A stretch of 64,000 nt of DNA from contig JARBJD010000176.1 of the NCBI GenBank assembly GCA_033064195.1, positions 62,001-126,000 on the forward strand. Direction: 5' to 3'. Position numbers and translations under genes: made by a program. Position 1 is the first letter of the stretch; each line of letters opens with the position of its first letter. The notes beneath the pieces were generated by a model. That model worked only from the letters and a program-made list of their open reading frames with translations. It did not search any database and was not told the origin of the DNA. This stretch comes from Blattamonas nauphoetae (Eukaryota; Preaxostyla; Oxymonadida). Positions 35,401-43,152 of this stretch are shown here, piece after piece.

Positions 35401-37817
35401 GCACCACATTCTCGAACGACGTGAACACAGGGCTGACTTTTACTCTTCAAGTTGAAGGATCGATTCACGATTCGACATACAAACTGACTCTGTCCGACAA
35501 CACCGAAGTGGAAGTGGAATGCTCGTTGTCAACCCTCGCTTGCAGCTCAATAGCCCCGATCCGTGTTGGATGGGAAACAGGCTTCCAATACAAGAAAGAT
35601 TACACACTCTCAAAGATGGTGGAAGTCGGAGGGACATCTCAACGCGTCGATCTCGACGAGAACACATTCACGACAGACGCCAAGCCAACACAACCCGTGT
35701 TTCATGTGGACGAGTCAGGTGATCTGAGTGACTTCTGTGGAGATGATGGGGACGAATGCAAGACAATTGACGAAGCATGGCGAATTGTGAACGGAATTGG
35801 CTTTCCTCGACCGACACTCCTCATCATGGACTCTACCACACTGGACTCGCCGATTGCTGTGACGGAAGGGATGCGTGTGATTGTGACGAATGGCACCTTG
35901 ATCGAACCGAAACTGTACGTTGCCTCGCACGATCTGAGTGGAAGCGAGTTGGGCATGATTGTTGTGGACTCAGCCTTTCTCGAGTTGAAGAACGTGGATG
36001 TACACATCTTGTCAGCTTCGCCGGCGTTTGTTGTGATTCATGGAACGAACTCTGAGCTCGTGTTTCACGAAGGACTGTTTGCTGGTCCACTCGCTGGAAT
36101 GACGAGGAACGAGGATTCGGATGGAGTTTGCAGCTGGTCGTCGGGAGCTCTCCAACTGATGAACTGCGAAACGCACCTCAGGACCACTCAGTTGTACCAA
36201 CTGTCTCAAGGAGCGATCAACATGAAGAATGGATCGCTTGAGATCCTCACATCGTCATTCGTTTCCAACTCAGCCTCGTCCTCCTCGTTTCCGTCATCTC
36301 GTCGCAACATCCACTGCTCGAACAAAGGAACAGTGACAATTGGAAGTCTGAATGGAGGAGATGGATTCCAAGGATCGTCGCTGTGGGCGTCGATGGAAGA
36401 CTGTGTGATGAATGGAGATGCAGCGCAACCCGACTCGCCACTTTTCGTTCCTCAGCTGGACAAGGAACGATCGAAGAGTGTGTTTGACACATCCACCAAA
36501 CAGTACACAGTGAGCATCGTTGGATCTCGACTGATTCCGTGTGGATTGTTCTTGGAAGTGTTTGAATTCACGTCGGAAAGCAACGCTGATGGCAACAGTA
36601 TGGAAATCGAACTGAACCACACATCGTCTGACACTGTGGTGACTGTCGTTATCGACCAAGAAAAGATCACCACATTGGATCAGAAATACGAACTTCGGTG
36701 CAGACTGAAGTTTGGGAAGAATCTGCGAACGACAGACTGGTTCACATTCTCGGCTGCGCACATCGACGATCCTGAGCCAACAGACCCTGAACCAACCGAG
36801 CCTGAACCGACGAAACCGAAGTTCAGCCAAACACCGCTCGGAAAAGCACTTTCGTGGATCCTTCCACTTGTCATCAGCGTTGTGCTCCTCCTCATCATCC
36901 TCCTCGTCATCTTCCTCGTCTGGCGAAGAAAACGACAGCCAAAACAGCAAGACAAGGCTGAAATGGCGGAAGAACAGGAAACTGATGAGTACTTGGCGAA
37001 GGGAGATGTTGTAGACATTGGACTGAGTGAAACCCAAAACATCGTTGCTGTGAATCAGCACAAAGGAGAGACAACGAACAATGAGCCCAAATCCAATCTC
37101 CCTTCGACAAGAAACGATGATTGTGTGGAAGTTCTTCGCATCACTGACGACATTAGCCAGAAGGACATTGTGGAGACGAAATTCATCGCTACGAAAGAAA
37201 CACTCTTCCACCGACTCCACGAAGCCCAGAATCCGAAACCGATCGAGACCGAGAAGATCCAGAAGGCACTAACGGAACAACTGCTGCGTCTGATGCAGAA
37301 GATGCCGACAGCACAAGTTTTTCAGAATCTGAACCCGCACTGGGTGATCATTGAGAATGATACCGAAGTACATTTCAAACTGGTCGATAACCAGACAAGG
37401 AATCAATCGCTTGGCAACCAAATGAACTACGCAAATGGAGGCGATTCTCAGCGATGGAATCCACCAGAAGAAAGCGAGGAGAAAAACGAATCTGAACAGA
37501 AATCGACAAACAACAAAGAGGCAGGACTGGTTTTTCGGCTCGGAATCCTCTTGTGGGAAATCGAGACGGGACAGGTGCCATACCGTGAACACGATGGCCT
37601 CAATGCTCACCGCCAGATTGTGTTGGGAGTTGGTCTGAAGATGAATGCAGTTGAGAACGAGGCACTTCGCGACCTGATTGAGGATTGCATGCAAATCGAG
37701 CCGAAGAACAGACCGACATTACAGAAAGTGAAAGATCGACTCTTCAAATGCTTCTCGCCATCTGGATCCGAGCCAACTCTCGCCCAACAAAACAACAAAG
37801 CAGAATCGAACCAATAG
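32454..37817 (+). CDS. Receptor-like membrane protein: beta-helix and Ig-like ectodomain, pseudokinase tail
   Basis: A single-exon frame; from the ATG at 32454 it has 1787 residues and begins with a signal peptide (MRPHMFISIPLIVSLFCLTF). The frame is open 29 codons further to 32367. The ectodomain has a Cys-rich beta-helix near residues 300-520 with repeated GGAI/GGSV/GGGL turns. Next come several Ig-like beta domains (each starting with P-x-x and ending near TFT or FTVP), a second beta-helix near 1150-1330 and a stalk of PEPT repeats. One membrane helix follows (about 1467-1492: WILPLVISVVLLLIILLVIF). The cytoplasmic tail resembles the lower half of a tyrosine-kinase-like domain (FRLGILLWEIETGQVPY, DCMQIEPKNRPT). 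It lacks a recognisable glycine loop, HRD and DFG, so it is probably a pseudokinase. As I recall, oxymonads carry large families of this layout. The ligand is unknown. Confidence 0.8.
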   Translation: MRPHMFISIPLIVSLFCLTFCADPIPETNLLNLKPILEELTEARTSNIGHRNEPIHLHGQYHLFEYVVRSVNMSIVGAQSTSIVWNKAEDSQDISNTEPSSMLIVTNSTVGLSSLRLICHGDHSSVATIIQSSLSVSNCEINPASNSSPFLSTCTPADTSMLSIFNTQVNWKQATSLPLVGTIPHNHKSLVSESSENNIFLSDTSPSTGVLSIVGSGLSFSNTALPLATGPLFDFGLNENNTQQSLLAASVSLTTSVMTNVTSRRRFIRDTLRFPLASQRLISLSISECTNHLYGCGCLDMNLGSALCCQNSSFSKCKADAEPTEGPPTVYLQHRTTMFDQNVYPAYTQFDSCTFRDMSGYQGGAIANFKAGTSLSVTKCSFVRCSAETHGGSVYFYPSTPTIAVAVSHCSFMSGSTLRQGGAIQLSNCVEASITDCVFYDLHAGVYGGGLMLYGCNYQNPVSNCLFQKCSKDSSTGSGGAVHSYLSAFTYTSLRFRENRASTLDRGHDVSAQMNAATHSFSSFTDCDTDQEIIRIYFIDYSITPNLETASNSLTVSSVSCVVSSDNRTAKSALTVDQPISGTVLMLVDNTNGYEMPNDDESPPPINRMISFAFSSDSTSTESDLSFGEWELLQFESNYSLVAFGWKDSIVDTNSVVLTTPNPPRIVRAMCEGGDSEFDAFVSLKARTLATGSYKASVKNIPGFWIFVDFVNNPSGGNIFSTKFGLKLQGDDAFLDFGMTYEIDEVIEILSGESLILDPPRRFFTTPSRPTLKSVGTISFSDSKKDTITVKLVGENLFANPYTLTVSDGSSTSTVTAVFDADGVDGAVTAVLYSMDGSKTVELAFGTTYTITGFTCPGSAQPILTPNLQIVVPAEPARVEKIVSTKLISGQTQFEVTFQARAVPSTITSVAIKDEDPSVFVSATRLSDTSFSALFHVAETASQHSLAFSETYSIASVSNGVDFVLNTAFSFTVPSNARLTEIGTTFSNDVNTGLTFTLQVEGSIHDSTYKLTLSDNTEVEVECSLSTLACSSIAPIRVGWETGFQYKKDYTLSKMVEVGGTSQRVDLDENTFTTDAKPTQPVFHVDESGDLSDFCGDDGDECKTIDEAWRIVNGIGFPRPTLLIMDSTTLDSPIAVTEGMRVIVTNGTLIEPKLYVASHDLSGSELGMIVVDSAFLELKNVDVHILSASPAFVVIHGTNSELVFHEGLFAGPLAGMTRNEDSDGVCSWSSGALQLMNCETHLRTTQLYQLSQGAINMKNGSLEILTSSFVSNSASSSSFPSSRRNIHCSNKGTVTIGSLNGGDGFQGSSLWASMEDCVMNGDAAQPDSPLFVPQLDKERSKSVFDTSTKQYTVSIVGSRLIPCGLFLEVFEFTSESNADGNSMEIELNHTSSDTVVTVVIDQEKITTLDQKYELRCRLKFGKNLRTTDWFTFSAAHIDDPEPTDPEPTEPEPTKPKFSQTPLGKALSWILPLVISVVLLLIILLVIFLVWRRKRQPKQQDKAEMAEEQETDEYLAKGDVVDIGLSETQNIVAVNQHKGETTNNEPKSNLPSTRNDDCVEVLRITDDISQKDIVETKFIATKETLFHRLHEAQNPKPIETEKIQKALTEQLLRLMQKMPTAQVFQNLNPHWVIIENDTEVHFKLVDNQTRNQSLGNQMNYANGGDSQRWNPPEESEEKNESEQKSTNNKEAGLVFRLGILLWEIETGQVPYREHDGLNAHRQIVLGVGLKMNAVENEALRDLIEDCMQIEPKNRPTLQKVKDRLFKCFSPSGSEPTLAQQNNKAESNQ

Positions 37818-38850
37818 CTCGTCGATCATCCCACCTCATTTCACTCATCACACCACATCTCCAAAATCACGTCATCTCACCTGTCTGATTATTCCTTTCC
37901 CCACTCTCACTCCATTTCATCTCCTCTTTCTTCTCATGTCACACTCAGACAGTGAAATCTCATTTCATTTTATTCTGACATTCCACCATTCACCACGCGA
38001 CATTTCTTTATACTCCAACTATCGAATACCACCGCTTCAACAATTCGTGCTGTTGAGTGGTCCAACCTTCTCAGTAGCTCATCCTCCTTTTATCCACAAC
38101 AAACTTTACTATTCCCCGCTTCTTCAAACACTATTGCCTCTTCGCCAGGCTCTCTGTTTGCTTTTGAGTTATGGCTTCTGTTGCAGCTGTGTTGGCCGCA
38201 CTTCGAAGACGAAATGCTTCTTCCTCCACATCGGGTCACCCATTCTTCATTGCTTACACACTGCCTTCACTTCTCACCTCACTTTTCGTCTCACCATCAC
38301 ACCTTAAGCACATCTCATCTCAATCTCCAAATTGGTTGCATCTCATCGCGTTCTCGCTCTTCGTCACGACCCCACTTTTTCGTGCTGAACATTTCTGGGT
38401 CCTTTGACTTGATTTCTATTCCAAAGTTTTATACTTCAGACCATTCCTATGAGTTTTTATGTCATTGTGCAAAAAGAGTGAAAATGAGATGTGTCCTGAC
38501 TCTCGACTAATTACGGCAATGAGGCGATATTGCTTCGTTTTCATGCGAGTGTAACTCATCAGGATTGAACGATGCGTCTGGACTACGATTGTCATCGCCA
38601 GACTTCATTGAATTCATTCTCTCTCAACAACAATTTAATCGAGCCGGTTTTTCCATGACTCATCTTATTCTCGCAATTCCATTCACTTGAGCTGTTGATG
38701 TGATGAATCAATCCACATCTCAGGGAATGACATTGATGATCCGCTCATGGTGGGTTCGATCAATTTCTTGACGAGCTCTTTGAAGAGACTCTCCAGACAA
38801 ATCCTAAATTTTCTTTTTCTAGAATCTATACAACTTTCAGTCACTATCTA
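37818..38850. other. Gap of about 1 kb, no confident gene
   Basis: The first 600 bp are strongly pyrimidine-rich on the plus strand and hold only weak frames. A possible start at 38171 (MASVAAVLAALRRRNASS) is followed by a GT at 38238. Two later stretches look codon-like but lack a start. One is about 38524-38690, reading SPDFIEFILSQQQFNRAG; the other is about 38743-38850, reading GGFDQFLDELFEETLQTNP, in frame with the SOD start. They may be exons of a small split gene or of a decayed one. I could not join them into a convincing protein. No tRNA-like fold was found. Confidence 0.4.
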
Positions 38851-39555
38851 ATGCACTTTCTCGTCTTTCTGGCTCTCTTTTCATCCAGCAAAAGTTCGTT
38901 CCAGCCCTTCTCAGGCCCTCTTGACAATGCATCGACAAGAAGAACTGTGGGCGCATACAAACTCTCCCCACAGGAATATTCCGTCAACGAAACTCTTGTC
39001 GATTGGGTGACGAAGAACACATTCCCAGGCATCTCAAAACAGTTGATGACGGAGCATACCGACCTGTACCGAGGCTACGTCAAAAACGCTAACGCCCTCT
39101 TGGCCAACATGGCAAATTCATCGATCGATACTCCGATGAAACTCGAGCTCGGGCGACGATTTGGGTTCGAGGCGAATGGAATCCATATGCACGAACTGTT
39201 CTTCTCCAATCTCCACCCATCACCTGCACCACCATCAAACAATTTCCTTAAAATCATTTCTGATGAGTTTGGTTCATACCGCGCATTCCTGGATCGGATC
39301 CGAATCATCGGAGGAACAAGAGGCATTGGATGGGTAACACTGACGTTGGACAAAAGTCTGAACAGACTAATTCTAAATTGGGTTTCTGAGCATCAAGATG
39401 GCCAGTCAATCGGAGATGTTATCCTCGCAGTCGATTGCTGGGAGCATGCCTACATCAGAGACTACAAATCGACAGCGCGTGGAGACTACCTGCAGAATCT
39501 CGTGAAGATCATCGACTGGGAGGTTGTGGAAAAGCGGTTGAAGGCAGCTATGTAA
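38851..39555 (+). CDS. Fe/Mn superoxide dismutase with an N-terminal signal peptide
   Basis: Converts superoxide to oxygen and hydrogen peroxide. A single exon of 234 residues. The metal ligands are visible: His69 in TEHTDLYRGYV, His114 in HMHELFFSNL, and Asp195 and His199 in DCWEHAYIRDY. The first 15 residues (MHFLVFLALFSSSKS) look like an ER signal peptide, and about 45 further residues precede the usual N-terminus, so the enzyme is probably secreted or vacuolar. The motif HELFFSNL replaces the common NHTFYW. To my memory that variant occurs in a set of bacterial SODs, which hints at gene transfer; this was not tested. Which metal is used cannot be told by eye. An in-frame open stretch upstream (38743-38850) has no ATG and is not included. 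Confidence 0.9.
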   Translation: MHFLVFLALFSSSKSSFQPFSGPLDNASTRRTVGAYKLSPQEYSVNETLVDWVTKNTFPGISKQLMTEHTDLYRGYVKNANALLANMANSSIDTPMKLELGRRFGFEANGIHMHELFFSNLHPSPAPPSNNFLKIISDEFGSYRAFLDRIRIIGGTRGIGWVTLTLDKSLNRLILNWVSEHQDGQSIGDVILAVDCWEHAYIRDYKSTARGDYLQNLVKIIDWEVVEKRLKAAM

Positions 39556-39721
39556 GACTCAGAAAAGCTTATCTTTCATTATACTTGATTATGGTTTAAT
39601 CATCCACTATTCATTTTAGCGTATTCTCATTGATTGAAAGGGAATGATTTAATAGAAAAAATGAGCTGACGCCCTTTGAACACGAAAATTATAGACAACC
39701 AAAGAGGAACAGAATGTTAGA

Positions 39722-40654
39722 TCAAAACAGGACACAATTACAATCATGTGTGGGTCCTTCGTGATCTTTTCCAGTTTTGTGAGTGTCCAGAACAACTTGT
39801 GGGCTGGAATGTGCATCGTTGCACAATGTCTCTGAACTTTCAGGGAGTGCTTCAGACAGAGGTTGAGCATCCCCTTTGTTCGGCACAAAGTCACACTGAG
39901 ATTGGAAAAGTGTCTCAGAGAGGAGAAAATGTCTTGACTCCGTCTCAGAAGTGGTCTGGGATAGAGTGTCCGCTTGATTACAACGCTGTTCTGCCAGAGT
40001 TTGAGGTGATGAGGATAAAGGCTTATCCGGGCCAAAGAAAGATGGCAAGGAAGAAAATGACGAAGCAGATCGTATACTCTGCAAGTGGGGAAGTACATTC
40101 GGAGATATGTCTTCAGATGTCTGGTTTATGAAGCTTGAATGCGTTTGCGTCTCGAAGAGTTTGACGACTGGCGAAGATAAATCAAATTCCTGTTGGTCAA
40201 TAGACCAGAGTTCTTCTGAGTTTAAAGTAGCAGTGAGAGATGGCTTCGGAAATGATGAGAGGCGACCGTTCTGTGTCATCATGGATTGAAGATTGTGATG
40301 AGAGGAATGGTTGGGAAGAAACGATGGCTGAAGTGAACGATTTTGTTGTTGTGGTCCAACAAATGTTGGGGCAAGGAGGAGATGTGGAAAGAGCAAGGAT
40401 TGCTTCACAGTTTTCGTGGTCGTGTTGGTATGCACAAGTCCTGTTTTCATGGTTTCGGCTGAATAGATATTAAACAGAATATTAGATGTATTAGCATCGG
40501 GTTTGAATGTGGGAGTGTTGGTAGGGTGGATGGAGGTGATGTTGATTGAGACTGGGTTGGTGGAAGGATTGGCTCTTCCAGGTGGTGCCGACAGGGGTCG
40601 AAAGCGACCACTATAATTGGCCTCATAAGTGGTATTAGGTGCGCCAAGCGCCAT
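39722..40654 (-). CDS. Unrecognised Ser-rich protein with a C-terminal CaaX box
   Basis: Not recognised. From the first ATG (40654) the frame encodes 310 residues. It starts MALGAPNTTYEANYSGRFRP and is rich in Ser, Thr, Asn, Gln and Pro, so it is probably disordered. The last residues are DCNCVLF. A cysteine four from the end followed by two aliphatic residues and Phe is a standard prenylation box, with Phe favouring a geranylgeranyl group, and the second nearby Cys could be palmitoylated. This suggests anchoring to a membrane, perhaps the flagellar or vesicle surface. The TTY...Y spacing near the start recalls short microtubule-binding repeats, but one copy is too little to claim that. It ends about 170 bp from the convergent SOD gene. 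Confidence 0.6.
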   Translation of the reverse strand: MALGAPNTTYEANYSGRFRPLSAPPGRANPSTNPVSINITSIHPTNTPTFKPDANTSNILFNIYSAETMKTGLVHTNTTTKTVKQSLLFPHLLLAPTFVGPQQQNRSLQPSFLPNHSSHHNLQSMMTQNGRLSSFPKPSLTATLNSEELWSIDQQEFDLSSPVVKLFETQTHSSFINQTSEDISPNVLPHLQSIRSASSFSSLPSFFGPDKPLSSSPQTLAEQRCNQADTLSQTTSETESRHFLLSETLFQSQCDFVPNKGDAQPLSEALPESSETLCNDAHSSPQVVLDTHKTGKDHEGPTHDCNCVLF

Positions 40655-40781
40655 CCCAATAAGGGATGGAGAATTCCGAGACCGGAGATCTAACCATTTG
40701 GGAACGTGTTGACATCCGTTGTGACAATTTAAATCCAAAATTATGAAAAATGAGGTGTTCAGAAAGGAAAAGGGAATAATG

Positions 40782-42305
40782 TTATTGCTTCTTTTCAGGA
40801 ACCGCTGGAAACGTGAGGACTGTCATCGGGATGGGTTGAGCTGTCCTGGTCTGAAGACGTGGCTGCTGTTGTCGTTGAGATTGAAGAAGATGTGTCATTG
40901 GTACATTTTGACGAGGGAAGTTCATCCCAGAGAAGCCGGGGTAAGGCACGTAAGCGGAGTTGTGTTGTGGGGGAAGTTGTTGGATTTGGGGTTGAAGAGA
41001 AGTTGAAATTTGTTTCTGTTTGACTGGTGGGACAGGTGCTGAACTTTCAGTTCGTTTTTTCTTTTTTATTTCACTGTCCTCACCACGATCTGTCCTGAAA
41101 ACGATGCTTTTTGAAAAGATGGTTCCAACAGGCGGGACAACAATTTTTGTTGCAAGAGGATCCAAATCAATTGTGACCTGTTCGAGGGGAGGATGGTGAA
41201 TGATGGTTTGAGGTGATGGGAGGGTGGATGGAACAGCAGTGGTCGAAGGCTCGCCTGTTTCAAGAGAAACACATCTGGACGTTTGGAGGAGAGCTGCAGA
41301 GCAACACACGATGAGGGAGAGAATAGCAAACGTTGTTCATTCCACCGCTGGTACAAGTGGTGTGGTGTCAGTGTTGTGTAGATCGCTGAGAAAGGGATCC
41401 GATCTTGATATTTGTACTTTGGGCGCGTGGTTGAAATGTATCGAATGAGCGGTCCGTTGATTCTGAAGGAGATGCGCGGGATAGCCACAGAGAAAAATGA
41501 AACAGAACAAAAAAGAGGACTCTCGTTGTTGGATGACAACCTTCTTCTTATCATCCTCAAGGAGCTTTTGCCACCGAAGTGTTTCTCGATTGTGTCTTTC
41601 AGTGTCCTTCGCTTCCTCCAATCTTTCCTCGAGTGTCAATTCCCTGCGTGGTTCCCGTTCCTGACGAACTGACGGGCGACGTGTATGCTGCCCTTGAAGG
41701 AGGTTCATAGACGTTTGGATGGCTTCTCTCGCTCGGATCACACTCGTCCTTTTGGAGAGTTCTCTCTTCTTGATGCTTTTTCCCTGGTCGGCTTGACCGT
41801 CTGCAGTGGACGTCTCTTCTGTTTGCATAGATTGGGGGTCCTGTTCGATTCCTGACTCATGAAGCGTGATAATGTGGGTTGCTCTTCGAATACGAGGTTT
41901 TTTGACTGGGTCGACGTATGCTTGCTTCTTTTTTGTTTCTTGCTGATAATTAAGAAAAATGTTGAAAGCAATGAACACTGTACCCTTCGCCGAGCTCGTT
42001 CTTCCTGATGAACTTCCTTTTCCTCGTCCCGAACTGCTTCATTTTCATCGATATCAAAATCAGAATCCGTGCTATCCTGATCTCCTACAAGACAAAATTC
42101 GTGAAGATACCGTGAATACAATCCAAGAAAAGAACCCACCTTGGTCAGAAAATCCACGATCAGTTTCTTCTTCTTCTGCAAAAATCAATTTGACTTCCTC
42201 AGAGCCCCAAAAATCCGTAGCATCGGTTCCACTTTGTTCTAAGAGTTTAGATATGTTGGCTCCTCGATTGGCACGACTGAATCTTCGTGGTTCTTCATCT
42301 CCCAT
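40782..42305 (-). CDS. VPS72: VPS72/YL1, histone H2A.Z chaperone of SWR1/SRCAP complexes
   Basis: YL1 (yeast Swc2) binds H2A.Z-H2B and guides its deposition by SWR1-type remodellers. Five exons on the minus strand: 42305-42140, 42084-41984, 41942-41521, 41462-41332 and 41293-40782, giving 443 residues; introns are 55, 41, 58 and 38 nt. The start RRFSRANRGANISKLLEQ matches the YL1 N-terminus, followed by the acidic block DSTDSDFDIDENEAV. A basic region with KRTSVIRAREAI comes next, and then the family signature LTLEERLEEAKDTERHN leading to LEDDKKKV. After splicing, INGPLIRYIST matches GPIITYHS of animal YL1. The C-terminal YL1 domain is weak: only RCVSLETGEPS recalls its Cys-x-x-T-G-x-P core. 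A Gln/Pro-rich tail follows. Confidence 0.86.
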
Positions 42306-42493
42306 CGAGATAAAAGGCAAGTTGGGGCGGATCGAGCAATTCTAACAAAAATGGCAGGGAATCAATAATTACTCGTTTAGAAATAATGAACATTCATTTT
42401 CAGAAGAAAGATTATGAAATGATTCTCAAGAGTAAAGCAATAGTGAGGATAGACTCAAGACGGCACACGCAGTTGCAAACAAAGACAAAAACC

Positions 42494-43139
42494 TCAAAAA
42501 TCAAAATCAGGAATCGTAGAATCAGGAGAAGGTGTTGGTTGAGAAATCTGGGTCGGAGGCACATGACTGTGTGTGCTTCTACTCGGTTGAGGAAAACTTG
42601 GGTGAAATTCGGTGTGTTGCGGTAACTGGTTGGAATTCTGTTCGAAATCAGGGATGAGTGAATCGGTTTGTTGATAAATATAACTCTGAAAAACATTAAC
42701 AAAAAGAATTGAAACGATTGGCTGAGAAATTGAAGGAGTGCACCTGGACAAGCAAGAGGATCGCGCTGTTTCCATATCAATCGAATTTGTTACTGATGAA
42801 AGAGAGAATGTGCTATGTGGATTAGGACGGATCGGTTGGCTTGATTTTGACTTCAGTCTCATCACGAGATTGACATCTGACTCATCGATGGCAGATTTCT
42901 GAGCTGATGCTGTAATCTGTTTGGCATCAAGCAAAATAGAACGTTGAAATCCTATAGATGTGGAAAAAATGAGTTTCGGTAAAATGAAATGGAGAAATGT
43001 TTGGATGTCTTTTCTTGAACTAGAACAGACGGTAATTGAGATCAATTAATTGTTGAAGTGTTCGAGAATCGCATTGATAGATTCCGCATTCAGTTGCCAA
43101 AGCCTTCATGACGGTAACGTCATTTGGAACGAGAGACAT
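42494..43139 (-). CDS. TAF9: TAF9-like histone-fold subunit of TFIID/SAGA
   Basis: TAF9 pairs with TAF6 through a histone fold inside TFIID and SAGA. Exons 43139-43031 and 42951-42494, with a 79-nt intron, give 188 residues. The spliced N-terminal fold reads NDVTVMKALATECGIYQC, then RTLQQLIDLNYRFQRSILLD, then AKQITASAQKSAIDESDVNL. This aligns with TAF9 (KDAQVMAQILKDMGITEY...[23 protein letters not shown]) with no gaps in the helices. The last 90 residues are Ser/Pro/Gln-rich and end IPDFDF. A possible extra intron near 42690-42750 would shift the frame, so I leave it out. The start codon faces that of the SPRY gene at only 13 bp. Confidence 0.8.
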
Positions 43140-43152
43140 GTCTTGAAAATGA

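Noticed and set aside
36294-37220. Antisense frame of 308 codons in the receptor-like gene.
   Set aside because: Opposite a clear signal-peptide, membrane-helix and kinase-like reading; no family features.
38740-38790. GGTTCGATC string resembling a tRNA T-loop or B box.
   Set aside because: No pairing T-stem, acceptor stem or anticodon arm around it.
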